A DNA stretch of 64,000 bases. It comes from Hippopus hippopus (taxonomy: Eukaryota; Mollusca; Bivalvia; Cardiida; Cardiidae). This document shows positions 22,138 through 33,699 of the stretch, one piece after another. Every line of letters begins with the position of its first letter. Position 1 is the first letter of the stretch. A program made the position numbers and the translations under genes. A model generated the notes under the pieces. It was not told the origin of the DNA. It ran no database searches and saw only the letters and a program-made list of their open reading frames with translations. The stretch spans positions 37,636,974 through 37,700,973 of the forward strand of contig OX328105.1 of assembly GCA_946811185.2 (NCBI GenBank), written 5' to 3'.

Positions 22138-22354
22138 AACCTTAACTTGCTAAATAAGTTAAATGAAACTTTCAAGCCATTAAAAAAAAAACTTTTCTGC
22201 AAATTTTGCAAGTTTTCAGTTATCTTTGAGAGAAAAATATCTCCTAATGGGACAGTGTAGATCCAAGATCAGACTGCACTTTCTGTGCAGTCTGATCTTA
22301 ATCTACATTGGCCGCTAAAGCGCCCTGAGTCGCTCTTAGCAGCCTAAGGGTCAA
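22138..22354. repeat. MITE-B copy
   Basis: TTAAACCTTAACTTGCTAAA start, palindrome AAGATCAGACTGCACTTTCT, AGCAGCCTAAGGGTCAAC end. Confidence 0.82.
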
Positions 22355-22374
22355 CATTATCGAAACAACGTTAC

Positions 22375-22515
22375 ACAGTGAAAGAGAAAGGAATGAATTC
22401 TGTTGTAATGACTTTCATCAATCCACAGAAAGAACTTGACCGAGCCGGGGAATCAAACCGGCAGCTATCCGAGGATTGCCGGCCCTGTACGTTACAGACT
22501 GCGCTACCGGACACT
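22375..22515 (-). repeat. tRNA-derived SINE head, minus strand
   Basis: On the minus strand TCCGGTAGCGCAGTCTGTAA (box A-like) and CCGGTTTGATTCCCCGGC (box B-like) precede a body matching the SINE at 49780-50033. It does not fold as a complete tRNA. Confidence 0.55.
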
Positions 22516-22607
22516 GCAAGAATGAACTCCTGGAATGAAACAAAGAATTTCATGTTCAGCCTTTGGTTTTGGGATCAAACCGTGTCCTTATAGCCTACTA
22601 TTTAAAT

Positions 22608-22994
22608 TACCCTTTACCGAAACACCACGTATTTTTATGACCCTGAGTAAAAATGCTTTGGAAAACATTGTCGGAAATGGATAAAACGCTGGAAACAGCA
22701 TTTTCCCGTTGATCTACAGTGCCCACTATCTTTTTAAGGACAGATGAAATTAGCATTGGCTTTTTTGATCAACACTACCAAATGCCAAATTCTAGACTGT
22801 TCGAAAGTGTAAGCATTTGCAGACGACAAATTAAACGTAACGCAAAACATAAAATTTGTCTTTCGAGAAGAAGAAAAGAGTGAAAAAAGGACAAAACGCT
22901 GGTTACCAGCTTTTTATCCTTTTCCCATTATGTTTTCTAAAGACTTCTTTCTCATGGCCGTTGAAAGCAGGGATTGTGTGGTATAGGTTTAAAT
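22608..22994. repeat. MITE-A, one partial and one full copy
   Basis: The partial copy (22608 to about 22725) keeps the left arm and half the palindrome. The full copy (about 22765-22992) has GTAAGCATTTGCAGACGACA, the AACGCTGGTTACCAGC centre and GTATAGGTTTAA. Confidence 0.7.
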
Positions 22995-23424
22995 ATTCAC
23001 AAATATTGGCATTTGAAAGCTTAGAATGTCTAAGACCAAAGTTACTGGGTTCTCTGATCTCACTTATGTTTGGGGGTGCTGTCATCGATTTTTTGAACGT
23101 TTTATGTTCGGGCTAAGTAGGTTGCCATCGCCTCCATTTCCTTTCATAAATTCGAGTTGTTATATTATTGAGCTATAATAACCTCTTAAAGTGTCGTTAA
23201 ATACTCTTTCCGTTTAACAAGCAACGATCTTGGTGTCGCAAAATATTAGCTAATCAGCCACTAAAGTGTTAGAGATATCGTAAACGATTGTCGTAAAACG
23301 ATACAGGCATAATAAATTTTATGGCGGCAGGAGAGAAAGACGTGGTCAGCTGTAATCTGGATTATCATTGCCCGGCCACATCAGTCGCAGGGCTTATTTT
23401 GATTTTTCCCCTCTGTCCATGTAT

Positions 23425-23480
23425 TAACTCTTTACCAAGCGACAAAGTTTTAGACTTGTCCAAACTGAAAGATTAATATA
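23425..23480. repeat. MITE-A terminal fragment
   Basis: TTAACTCTTTACCAAGCGAC then TTTTAGACTTGTCCAAACTG; only one arm remains. Confidence 0.7.
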
Positions 23481-23945
23481 GTTTAAAAAAGGTTAATTTG
23501 ATTTGATTTTGCGTTTATTTGTCTTTGACACCGGTTACCCATTTAGGCGTCGCCCTCAGAAGGTTGTTTGTTACATTGTATGTTATGGGAGATAGCACAA
23601 GATACAGGACGAAACCCATCTAGGGGCCTAAGTTACGCATGGTTCTTTAACTGTGCTCGGTAGGCCTACATAGCACCGTCACACGTGACCTAGTTTTTAC
23701 GTCTCAACCGAATGACTACACAACGCTACTTTACGTCAAATTTCTTTCCGCTTGTTTAGAATAGTTTGTAGTATTTATCAATGTTTTACAGAAAGTGTTG
23801 ATTTATGGTCGACTGACCTGTTTTCGAAGGGTACCTTGTTTCGAACCCGAAATGATACAACAACTTTCTTGCAAACTATGAAGTGAATGGCGTCACCGTT
23901 TGGTGTGAACCGCATATTTGAATGTAAAAAATATTAGTTGTACGA

Positions 23946-24078
23946 TCAGGTGGCAGGGGACTTGGAAACTTGTTCACGGCTGTGGCGAATCATGTCGCCC
24001 CGAGCCTCCTCGCCTTCGGCTCGGGGCGACATGATTCGCCACAGCCGTGAACAAGTTTCCAAGTCCCCTGCCACCTGA
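23946..24078. repeat. Perfect inverted repeat, 61-bp arms, 11-nt loop
   Basis: Arms 23946-24006 and 24018-24078 are exact reverse complements (TCAGGTGGCAGGGGACTTGG at the outer end, CGCCCCGAGCC at the inner end). The loop is TCCTCGCCTTC. It is GC-rich in AT-rich surroundings. TTGTA and TACAA just outside extend the pairing with a small bulge. Could be a very young foldback element or an RNA hairpin. Confidence 0.95.
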
Positions 24079-24216
24079 CCTACAACGAATTTATTATAAT
24101 GTAAAGTTTTACCATTCCAACATGAATTCAGCGAAATTTCACGTTTTATGTTCTTACAAATTGAGTACACTGACGACACAGAATTTCCCTTCTGATTGCC
24201 CCAATTCATTGAAAAC

Positions 24217-24240
24217 TGACGTCACTGAGAACTGACGTCA
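24217..24240 (+). promoter_or_regulatory. Pair of palindromic CRE sites (TGACGTCA x2)
   Basis: TGACGTCA occurs at 24217-24224 and 24233-24240 within a 16-bp direct repeat (CTGACGTCACTGAGAA). Full CRE palindromes bind CREB/ATF bZIP factors. About 90 bp downstream is an ATG mini-exon with a strong splice donor. Confidence 0.5.
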
Positions 24241-24328
24241 CTGAAACCTTGGTAAAACGTGCAGTTTGGTGCATAAACTTGCTAATGCTGAGTACTGCGA
24301 TAGACATTCGACGTATTTTTATTGAAAC

Positions 24329-24349
24329 ATGGATTTAAACAACTTCAAG
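24329..24349 (+). CDS. Possible seven-codon first coding exon (MDLNNFK) of unknown transcript
   Basis: ATG at 24329 opens MDLNNFK and the frame meets a consensus donor AAG|GTAAGT at 24350 exactly in phase 0. It lies downstream of the two CRE sites in a repeat-free block. No partner exon was recognised. It could be a first exon of an unannotated gene or non-coding RNA, or a distant 5' exon reaching Mnx; the match may also be chance. Confidence 0.25.
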
Positions 24350-24359
24350 GTAAGTAACT

Positions 24360-25590
24360 ATGCATTTTAATGATTTGTTGGCAAAAGTATACGACCATAA
24401 GTTGCCTCAAACGACCATTAAGTTATCCTTTTATCGTTATAATGTATGAGTTTCGGCACTTCACAGTTTGCTTACCTGACGAAGGGATGGCTCGTTTTAA
24501 CCCCGTGTATTTGTTTTAGAATGACAACAAATAATAATACATGTAACTATATTCATTTATTTTCAAAAGTAATCCATCCTTTCCGTTTTAATGACATCTA
24601 TCAAGGGAAAGTAGTAATTGTATGGTGCAGGCTACTCAGTATGTTTGTCTTGTTGGTGGCTCGTATCGGTCGACGCCGCCATTTTGGATGTTGCGTTGAA
24701 AGTGTAGTCATGTATATGGGGCTCCCAAAAGGGAAAGTGCTTATACATGCACATGGATTTTGCAAGTGTACATGACTGTATATACGGGGCATATTTCTTT
24801 GCAGTATAATAAAAGTTACTGTGCCACTGCTGTTAGTTTACGAAGTGCAACAAAAACAAAGAGTATGCATGCTTCCTAAGGAAAGACCGTTTTTTTTTTT
24901 ACAAATTTCTTATAACATTTTCAACCCGATAAGTGCCCAAAATTAATTTTCCGTCTGACATTTAATTTTAATCCTGAAAAGTTCTTGACATGTGATGACA
25001 TAGTCAATGCAGATGCAAAAGTGTCATGTGACCACCCTGGAATAATGTCACAAGATGATGATCTATAAATAGATCAGAGCATTTCATGACCTATGTCGTT
25101 CGGTCACTTATGACTTAACAATTTTTCTAGAACATTTTCTGGAACTGAGAGTAAATTTTTTCCAACCCTTTTGTTTAGACATTCAATATTTTCAAATGGT
25201 TTATGATAGAATGGTGTTTAAAAGAATTCCTAATCTGTCCTCGTAGGTGCATATAAACCGATACAAGAGACCAAACTGCTTTGATCTAATTCACTTAAAA
25301 CTGTTTATTTATATTGTTCAAAACAGTTCCTTCTTGTGATAATAAAAAGTTTACTTGAGTTTTGGTGTACTTGATGTTTTTCAGTTCTTTATTTATGAAC
25401 TGTTCTATAGATATTGAAAGCATTGAAATGGTGCCGGTTAAATATGCGTAAACAAAAACTATCAGTTAAATCTCTCGAAAACTGGTCAATCCACCATACT
25501 GCAAAATTTATACGTCCAAATAGGCCCTTACGCACTTAGGGTATCTTCCCTCACAGCACCGAATAAACCTAGCATTTCAGTCAAGAAACA
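24360..25590. other. Intergenic sequence without recognised repeats or genes
   Basis: No MITE, SINE or coding similarity recognised. Around 24640-24710, GTATCGGTCGACGCCGCCAT gives an unusually CpG-rich spot. TGACATAGTCA- and ATGTCACAAG-like words occur near 25000-25050. Confidence 0.3.
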
Positions 25591-25624
25591 AGAGCTAGAC
25601 AATTGTAATTTTTATTACTTTTTT

Positions 25625-26270
25625 CCCCAGAGTGTCTCTACTTTGCGAAAAATGTAGATCATAGCTCAAATTTGGCGTTCTATGCAGTCTAGCCTTAATC
25701 TACATTGTTGGCAAAGACAACTTTCTTTGTTACAGATGTTTTTAGGGTATTAACAAAACACCTGTGGCGATAGGAAAGCACTTGTCTGCTTTATTTATGA
25801 TTATATTTACACCTTCTTTCATCCAGCGATTTTCTAAAGCGACAATCAATTTTCTTTTCTGGTGGCTTGAAGCTCGGACGTCACGAAAAGAAGTGACTAA
25901 GTTTTCGTGGATAATAATTTTTAACCAGATTTAATCAAGTTCAAAAATTTCAATGTACATCTCGAGCCAATAGTTAAATCCAACTTTCTGCGATTTTCAA
26001 AATTGTTTTCGCCTGAAAACCTAGGGATGACGGACGGCGTAGATCCAACGTCAAACCTCATGTTCGTCTGATCTTAATCTACATTTGTTGTCCCTAGAAG
26101 GTTTTATAGCTTACCAATTTTTAAGCCCCAATTTGTGCAATGTAAAAGCTGTTCGGGTTAGAATCTCTCAAAATCATCGGACGGTGTTGATCCGAGATTA
26201 GACTGCGCGTTTTATGAATTCTTGATTTGATTTACTCTGTCCTCTAAAGCAATTTATAATAAGTTCAGCT
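25625..26270. repeat. Three weak MITE-B-like palindrome fragments
   Basis: AATGTAGATCATAGCTC...TTAATCTACATTG (about 25645-25710), GGCGTAGATCCAACGTC...CTTAATCTACATTTG (about 26035-26092) and GGTGTTGATCCGAGATTAGA (about 26172) are decayed cores of the MITE-B family. Confidence 0.45.
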
Positions 26271-26739
26271 GTTCCAAAATTAACATAATCGCTATAAAAT
26301 GATGCAGTTATGCAAATTTACGTAACATTTAACATAGACAACTAACTATGCATAACTATCCATATGATTTGCCAAGACAAAACTATCAGCTGGAATTCAG
26401 AATTAAAGCATGATTTCGAACCTATACTCAGTGCTACCTCTAGCTCAAATCCCATACTTCAATGAGGATATGGCGTCCATGCCCATGTATGTACACATGT
26501 ATACACAAAAAGTCTGATACAGCAAACACAGAATTTTTTAGCATAATTTATGTTTTGAATATTTGTATATAATTATTTCTGAATTAAGTACAGTGTTTAC
26601 AGGATCTACCAAAAGACCAACTGGTTTAACCTTTACTAGATGACACGCTACCCGGAGAGGGTAGTCAGTTGTACGGATAAAGCCCAATTTATTATTTTTT
26701 TCCATCTTAATTTTTTTCGTATTATTTTCGCCATTTTTC

Positions 26740-26830
26740 CTCGAGCGGACAACGTAGCTCAAGATCTTATTGCACAGAACGTGCAGTCTGACCTTTGATC
26801 TACACTATCCGTTATTTCGTGAAAGGTATG
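26740..26830. repeat. MITE-B palindrome core
   Basis: GGACAACGTAGCTCAAGATC, CACAGAACGTGCAGTCTGAC, then TCTACACTATCCGTT. Confidence 0.6.
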
Positions 26831-26834
26831 GCTT

Positions 26835-27420
26835 AAACATCATTAAAATTGATTTATTTTCCAGCGCGCAAGCGCTATTTAATGGTAAACGTTGAAGCCC
26901 TGGGTTCTCGGTTTACTTTAGCTATGCACCTTACTACCCGAGCAGTTGAACTACACCACTACCCCCTACTGCTATGTAGCGACCAATTCAATTGTTATTG
27001 AACAGTATTACAAGTGGAAGGGGGTAATATGTTTGTTTTACAAAGCAGTAAATATTCCTTTCTGGCATCCAAAAGCTTTAAAACGTGATTATGATAAAAG
27101 CGAAAACGTTTAAAACGTATCACCTTAATCCACAACAACTCCCTTGCTTTGATATACGAAACTAGCAGACATGGACATTTTTAACAGGTGTTCCAATCTT
27201 TTGATTGATAATTTTGATTAACAAACGATTCAATTGTTGAACAGTCTTAAATCAATCGGGAGATGTAGACTTTGGATTATAATTCTCGTTACGCGATTTC
27301 ATTTCGGATAATTTGTTTTCCTTGCGAATAATTTTCGAGATTGAGTGTTGACTCATTTTTTCTATTTTACTGGCGATTTTCAAATGGATAGAAAAGCATC
27401 AAAGAAAACACACAGGAACT
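26835..27420. other. Intergenic, no recognised element
   Basis: AT-rich sequence with several homeodomain-type core sites (ATTGATTG-like and TAAT words around 27200-27260). No gene or repeat recognised. Confidence 0.25.
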
Positions 27421-27423
27421 TGT

Positions 27424-27637
27424 TTAACCTTTATCCTGCTGAATAAGTGAATTGAAACTTTCACGCCGATGGTATAAAACCAGACTCTGCTATTTCAAAG
27501 GTATTTTTTGACGGAAAAATATCTCCTTATCGGACAGTGTAGACCCAAGATCAGACTGCACAAAACGTGCAGTCTGATCTTGGGTCTAGACTGTCCGCAA
27601 AGTGTCCGCGGGTCGCGCTTAGCAGCCTAAGGGTTAA
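27424..27637. repeat. MITE-B full copy
   Basis: TTAACCTTTATCCTGCTGAA start, palindrome CCAAGATCAGACTGCACAAA, GCTTAGCAGCCTAAGGGTTAA end at 27637. Confidence 0.9.
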
Positions 27638-27863
27638 ATCTTTACCATACGACAATATGTTAGACTTGTCCAGACTGAAAGCATTTGCTTAACGTCAAGT
27701 TAAATGTCACAGGAAACATGAAATTTGTTTTTTAAAAGGTATAAAACATTAGGGAAAAGAAAAAAAAAAGCTGGTAACCAAAATTTTCTCCTTTTCCCTC
27801 TTTGTTTTCAGACGCCTTCTTCCTCGGTGTCGTTAAAACTCAGAATTGTTTGGTAGAAATAAA
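27634..27863. repeat. MITE-A copy sharing TTAA with MITE-B
   Basis: Begins at the TTAA that closes the preceding MITE-B. Has TCTTTACCATACGAC, GACTTGTCCAGACTGAAAGC, a degraded centre and TGTTTGGTAGA. Confidence 0.8.
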
Positions 27864-27974
27864 TCACTTCAGGTTTGCAGCTGTGCCGACTTAACATTAA
27901 TTCTTCATTTGATTTCTGTTGGTTTTTCTTTGTTGCTTGACTAAACAACCGATTTCAATAACTTAACTGTCGTT

Positions 27975-28280
27975 AATCCTTTATCTACCCTTAGAGCTTG
28001 AAACTCAGAGGTCGCCGGTTCGATTCTCTCGCTCTTCCAAACTCTTTCCAATGATCATTGATCACATATCAGACAGTCATTGGGACAGGAATCGTCCCAC
28101 TCTCACCGTCGAGCGTTTGTATCGACAACGTCCATTAGGGAGAGCAGCCAGTGGCTTGGAAAGAATGTTATGCGTATTACTGGTAAAAAAAAAACTTTTG
28201 GGAAAGCATGGGTTGGTCTTCACGACGTAACTGAAATAATTTTACAAACGGCGTTCAGCACCAAAGACAAAAATAATAAC
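27975..28280 (+). repeat. tRNA-derived SINE, full length
   Basis: Box B-type CCGGTTCGATTCTC near 28015, body CAGTCATTGGGACAGG and GCAGCCAGTGGCTTGGAAAG, and tail ACGTAACTGAAATAATTTTA / CGGCGTTCAGCACCAAA. The tail word is shared with the SINEs at 53765 and 56206. Confidence 0.75.
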
Positions 28281-28284
28281 CAAA

Positions 28285-28775
28285 TTAACCATTTCCAAAA
28301 CAAACCCTTGTTTCAAAGACCCTGAGGTAGAAGGCCTTGATAACTGTGAGAAAGGAAGAAAATGCTAGTGGTCAGCACTTTCTCCTTTTCCCACTATGTA
28401 TTCTACCTTTCAAAGACAAATCCAATCACTTGCCTTTTATTTAATATGTCATCTACAAATGAGCCATGCTCTGGCAAAAGGGGGCTTAATGCATCACCGT
28501 GATACATGATACCAGCCCAAGTCATCACATAATTATGGATCCATAAGAGCTACTTTTTTAAATAACAGACTTAATCATGAGATAGACTGGTTCTTGACAA
28601 ACAGAAAATTGACCAATAGCGAAAGGTTTCGGTCCAGGTCAGTCTGCGTGGACTGCGCAGGCTGACCTGGGTCGATACTTTTCGCAGATGCATTAAGCCC
28701 CCTTTTCACAGAGCACGGCTCAAATGCTTTTAATTTGGACAATTCTAAACTTTTTTTCGTCGTGTGTAGACTTAA
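28285..28775. repeat. MITE-A copy interrupted by MITE-C
   Basis: TTAA at 28285-28288 and 28772-28775. The left part runs to CATCTACAAAT, MITE-C intervenes, and the right part resumes AAATGCTTTTAATTTGGAC. Confidence 0.85.
28461..28721. repeat. MITE-C nested in MITE-A, AAAT duplication
   Basis: GAGCCATGCTC / GAGCACGGCTC ends and near-consensus centre CAGTCTGCGTGGACTGCGCA. AAAT flanks both sides, and the host MITE-A word ACAAATGCTTT is restored on removal. Confidence 0.92.
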
Positions 28776-29069
28776 CGTTTGTTTTGACGAATGTATGTTG
28801 TTGCTTACCACAACTATATAGATTTTGTCAAGTTCATTGACATCAACATGGGGATTCAGTGACTGAAAACATGGATTAAAGAGCGGAAAGTTTAGACCAA
28901 GATCAGACTGCACGTTTGTCGATTTTCAAGCATCAACAGCAGTGCATTGCAGTGCAAGGTCTATAGCAAAGCAAAGACAAGCCACAACCTTCAAACATCG
29001 GACCAGATATTGGCAGAGCCAGTTCCCGAAGTCAGAAGCTTCAAGTCCGAAACCCAAGGACACTAAAGC

Positions 29070-29278
29070 TTTATTAATGGCATGGTGTTTTACGCCGCTT
29101 TGAACATTATAAATCTTACAACAGCGACAGCCCACATATTCATGTATGTCTCACCAGTGCTAGGCTAACGCTTAGAAGTGTCTTGGCTAGGGACACTCCC
29201 ATGAAAAACCCAGTGCTTCCGCTGAGTCTCGAACAAGTGCGTCACAAAGGCAGCCGATACCTTCACTGTGCCACCAGA
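29070..29278 (-). repeat. tRNA-derived SINE, minus strand
   Basis: Read on the minus strand: AGCTCTGGTGGCACAGTGAA head, GTTCGAGACTCAGCGG box B, ACTGGGTTTTTCATGG body, and tail GTTCAAAGCGGCGTAAAACA. Same family as 56206-56440. Confidence 0.7.
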
Positions 29279-29352
29279 GCTTACTTCTGTATTCTTAGAT
29301 CCTCACGATCAGACGAGCTCGAAAACTGTCTGTGAAGTAAAGAGAAAAAGGT

Positions 29353-29579
29353 TTAACCCCTTACCACACAAGTCCGAGTTTTTACGACCCTACAGAAGAA
29401 GGTTTTTTCAAAACATTGTGAGATAAAGGAGAAAATGCTGGTAACCAGCATTTTCTCCTTTTCCCACAAAAGTTTTCTAGTTTTTGAAAGATAAATTTCA
29501 TTCTCAAAAAGGCAATTCATTTGTCGTCTGCAAATGCTTTCAATTTGGACAAAATCTAAAATGTCTGGTAAGGAATTAA
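29353..29579. repeat. MITE-A full copy
   Basis: TTAACCCCTTACCACACAAG start, full palindrome, GTCGTCTGCAAATGCTTTCA arm, GGTAAGGAATTAA end. Confidence 0.88.
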
Positions 29580-29910
29580 TTAATCGCTTTATCATGAAAA
29601 TTTCGGTCCGATCAGTAATCATATTGTAAATAGTGATGATAAATGGGCAGCTAACCGTTTCCCTCACTTTCATAGATTTTGATACTCTTTCTCTGCAAAG
29701 TTTGATTAATTCCTTTGAAAGCATTGTTGAGAAAAAAATTGTTGAAAAAGTAGGTAATACTTTCTGCTTTTTTCGTGATGTTGTTTGAAGCTAACTGAAA
29801 TGAAATACGGGTTTTCAGATCAACCAAGCGGACCCAAAGAAACACGTATTATGTTGGTGTTATTGGATAATTCATGAATATCAAACCATGTTACACAGTA
29901 TCTACAGCGT

Positions 29911-30119
29911 CTTCAGCTACTAAGAGCGACTCAAGTGACTTTTTGCAGACAGTGCAGATCAAGATCAGACTGCACAGAACGTGCAGTCTGATCTTGGATC
30001 TACACTGTCCGATAAGGAGATATTTTTCCTCCAAAAATTACCTTTGAAACAGCAAAATCTAGATACTTACTATAGTCTTGAAAGTTTCATTTCACTTATT
30101 TTATCAGGTTAAGAGTTAA
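29911..30119. repeat. MITE-B full copy
   Basis: CTTCAGCTACTAAGAGCGAC, palindrome GATCAGACTGCACAGAACGT, ATCAGGTTAAGAGTTAA. Confidence 0.85.
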
Positions 30120-30514
30120 TTTTGTTTTTAACAAACAAGAGGGCTTTCGAAAGCACTGTGGGAAAAGAAGAAAATCCTCGTACTTAGCATTAATTTTTCT
30201 CCTTTTCTCATTATGATGACTGCTCTATTGAAGACATATCATGCCTTTTTAATCAGGTCTAAACTGTCGTCTGCAATTGCTTTCGAATTCGTCTAAAATT
30301 TTGTCGTCTGGTATCGATTAAACACATTCCTGCCTGCAGTCGACATTTTTCAAAATCATTTTCGTTCTCAAGGTCTCAAGTCCATGAAAATGCAAGCTGT
30401 ATTTCAAGCACGAATAGTTTATACTGCACATTATTTCCTCAAAACACCAATGATTCTGACACACAAAAACACAGTTGTACGTAGCCGACTTCATTAGAAG
30501 ATATATCTTTACTC

Positions 30515-30770
30515 CTTTTTCAGCCAGTTTTCAGCCAGTTTTTAAACCATCTCGTCCTTATTTTATTCACCTTTAATTATTCTTGTATTCTTCATGCCAA
30601 ATGTGCCCCTGATGGCTGCACGATTGCATAGATTCTGACGGATAGAGAATGCATTTCATATTTTTGAGACCTTCGAAACAATCGCTGTTGTCGTTTCCGG
30701 TTTTAAGTGAGGACGAATCCCTTGTGTTTTTCTATCCCTTTCATCATATATATTGGTAATTTGGTTTATA
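30515..30770. repeat. Dispersed repeat F, copy 1
   Basis: TTTTCAGCCAGTTTTCAGCC, GCACGATTGCATAGATTCTG, GAGAATGCATTTCAT and TTTCCGGTTTTAA align in order with 43690-43935 in Mnx intron 1. Class unknown. Confidence 0.6.
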
Positions 30771-30869
30771 CAGCTGAGCCATTCTACACACTTTCAAGTT
30801 TTTCTCTCTAGCTGTAAAGATATATCTTTAAATGGACCAGTAGGCATAATGAACCTTTTACGCTTTATC

Positions 30870-31180
30870 ACATGACACATTTTTAGGTTTGTCCATCTTT
30901 AAAGCAATTGCAGACAAAGAATTAACTATTTATGAAACATTTCTGACTCAACCAAATTCAAAGCATTTGCAGACGATATACTTAACCCTTGGGCTACTAA
31001 GCGCGACTCAAGGACCTTTTGCGGACACTGTAGACGAAGATCAGACTGCACAGAACGTGAAGTCTGACCTTGGATCTACTCTATCCAATTAGGAGATACT
31101 TTTCCCGAAAAATACCTTTGAAATAGATTTTTTTTCTATTAGCTTGAAAGTTTCATTTCACTTTTTTTAGCAAGATAAGA
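30870..31180. repeat. MITE-A fragments and MITE-B copy
   Basis: MITE-A arm fragments (about 30870-30980) abut a MITE-B (30982 to about 31180) with TTAACCCTTGGGCTACTAAG start and GATCAGACTGCACAGAACGT centre. Confidence 0.7.
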
Positions 31181-31184
31181 ATTA

Positions 31185-31465
31185 TTATGATTCAAATGAT
31201 GATTTCTGTCTTTGATAGGGTACAAAACATTGTGGGAAAAGGAGAAAATGCTGGTTACCAGCATTTTCTCCTTTTCCCACAATGTTTTCAAAAGAGTTTC
31301 TTTCGGGTCATCAAAACACAGGATTGTGTGGTTAATTATCAAATGTGGCTCAAATGATGGAATTTGCCTTCGAAAAAGTAGAAAACTGTGGGAAAATGAG
31401 GAAATGCTGGTTACCTACATATTTTGCTCTTCCCACAATGTTTTCAAAAGCTTTTTTTCTTGGGA
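31185..31465. repeat. MITE-A, one good and one partial copy
   Basis: The copy at 31185-31340 has a perfect centre (GAAAATGCTGGTTACCAGCA) with TTTTCAAAAGAGTTTC and GATTGTGTGGTTAA. A second partial copy follows to 31465. Confidence 0.8.
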
Positions 31466-31559
31466 TGTTACGTGTTTGTTAAGTTTAAAATTAAATGGAA
31501 AAGTTTCGCCAACAGTTTAAACCCAAATATTACGGATGCAAGGTTCTTTTCCAGTGAAA

Positions 31560-31961
31560 AATCGCACTAATATCGGTCTGTCCAGGTCAAAAATCAAACT
31601 GCACGTTCCATACAGTCTGATCTAGATCCACATTGTCCTCAGAGAAAGGTTATAGGTCGCGCTGAGCAGCCTAAGAATTAAAACTGTATCGAATCATTAT
31701 CACAAACCCGATGATACTTATTGGATTCTTAGTTTAACTCTTATCCTGCTAAATAAGATAGGAATCTTTAGAGCCGATGGTAAAAACCTGAATAATGTTA
31801 TTTCAAACCTTTTTTTTTTCTTTCTTTTTTGCTTTGGAGAAAAATATCTCCTTATCGGACAGTGCAGATCCAAGATCAGACTGCACGTTCTGTGCAGTCT
31901 GATCTTGATCTACACTGTCAGCAAAAGGTCAGTGAGTCGCGCTTAGCAGTTTAAAGGTTAA
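31560..31961. repeat. MITE-B, partial and full copies
   Basis: A decayed copy (about 31560-31680) ends GCAGCCTAAGAATTAA. The full copy (31734-31961) has TTAACTCTTATCCTGCTAAA and a near-perfect palindrome CCAAGATCAGACTGCACGTT. Confidence 0.85.
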
Positions 31962-32188
31962 ATTCTGAGACAAACCTTCTAGTTAGCTAAAACGTTCTTA
32001 GTCAATCATACGGGTTTTACCTTGCATTTTTATCTAGAATAAGAAAATGAATTAAGAATGGTAGGTAACTTTTGACCAATATAAGAACATGTGTTTACCT
32101 GTATATACAAGTCCATCTTACTGATAAAGACAACAGATATAATAAACCCTTATAGCGCTATATAAATAAAGCGAACTATTTTCTTCTG

Positions 32189-32222
32189 AGAGAGAGAGAC
32201 AGAGACACGGAGAGACGGAGAC

Positions 32223-32253
<31 letters not shown>
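32189..32253. repeat. (GA)n-rich microsatellite
   Basis: GAGA and GACAGA repeats, interrupted. Confidence 0.95.
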
Positions 32254-32951
32254 GCAGTATTGCAGTTGCAGGACTTTGCTTATGCAGCAAATTATATTCA
32301 TGCGCGGTGAATGTAGACCGAAGATCAGACTGCACTTTTTTTTTTAATTTTCTCTGCAAATTTGTAACTACCAATTGATTACCTAACTGATCGATGTTTA
32401 ATGGGGCATTGACAGCCGAGGTAATTTGCGCTCATGTAATGTGTCACACTACTGGTTTTTTGCCATATTGAAAATGGAGTGAAATCGACCATCTTTGAAG
32501 CTTCACAGATCGCTTAATGGCAAATCTTTGGCTTTTCCGTCTCTTGTTTTCAAAAGTATGTCCATAGTCCTTCAAAAATTGCATTAAAAACAACATGTCA
32601 ACCGATTGCGTTTTTCGCTAAATGTCAACAAACACAGGCACCCTAGGATTTGTTCCCTCAAAAACACTTGTTCACGGCGATGACCCTAAATATTTGTTTC
32701 TCCACTGACTCAAAATAATCCAGTCAATATACAATAAAACACATGTAAGTGGTCCACACTGCCTACATTTGAAGCAAATCTAAATTATATACGCCCAGGC
32801 CCTCTCAGCTCCATGAAACAGTGCAACAAAAGTGCTATTGCAAAATTTCACATGGGACTACTTTTGATACTACGACCCGGAAGCAGTCTCGCAGTGGTGC
32901 GACACCATAAAATAAATCTAAGTCACAATTAGCGTTGTTCTTGATTAAAAT

Positions 32952-33190
32952 GAGCTACACTCTGGCGAAAGGGGGTTTAATGCATTTGCATGATGCATTA
33001 TACGAAGCAAGTCATCATATAATTATGGACACATAAAATTCATTTCGTTTAACATCCATCTAAATCCTGTGGTCGAGTGGTCCTTGGACATCCAGAAAAT
33101 TGACCAATAGCAAAAAGTTACTGCGGACTGCATGCGCAGGTTGAAATAGGTCGATAGATTTTGCAGATGTATTACACCACCTTTATAATA
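32952..33190. repeat. MITE-C, diverged copy
   Basis: GAGCTACACTCTGGCGAAAG start, TGATGCATTATACGAAGCAA, and GACTGCATGCGCAGG centre; the right end is degraded. Confidence 0.65.
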
Positions 33191-33699
33191 TCAACTGTAT
33201 GACTGCAAGAAGAGATGATGTGTAAAGTTAGACTCACTTAAAAAAAAATTCATTTAAGTAAATCATTTTCGTTCTCTTAGCAATTCGTACACTTGAACAC
33301 CTCTGCGATATAAGGAATGTTCGAAAGCATTTTAATTTATAAGATTATTCCCCGTGCGTCCCGTTCGTACTTTTTCACACGTATTAAAAAAAGAGAAATA
33401 CACATTTCTTATACTCTAAAGATCTAAATAGCAAAATGATTGGTTTTTCTAAATGTAACGAAACCTACTCTCTAACTAAACAGCATTTTCTCCTTTTCTC
33501 ACAATGTTACCTGAATTCTTGCTCCTACAGGTCGATAAAATTCGGGATTGCATTAATTAGGGTTACATTTTAAATTAGAAATAGAATTGCAGGTTTATAC
33601 AATAAAGTTTGTACTACTATCGACAGATAATTGCAGTAATGGTATTGATGGCCATATCCTGGGTAATGCCGATGATATTATGTTTGGTGTGATCGTGGT

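Noticed and set aside
23946..24209. Frame through the perfect hairpin as a small gene
   Set aside because: Both halves are the same DNA inverted; length comes from the GC-rich palindrome lacking stops.
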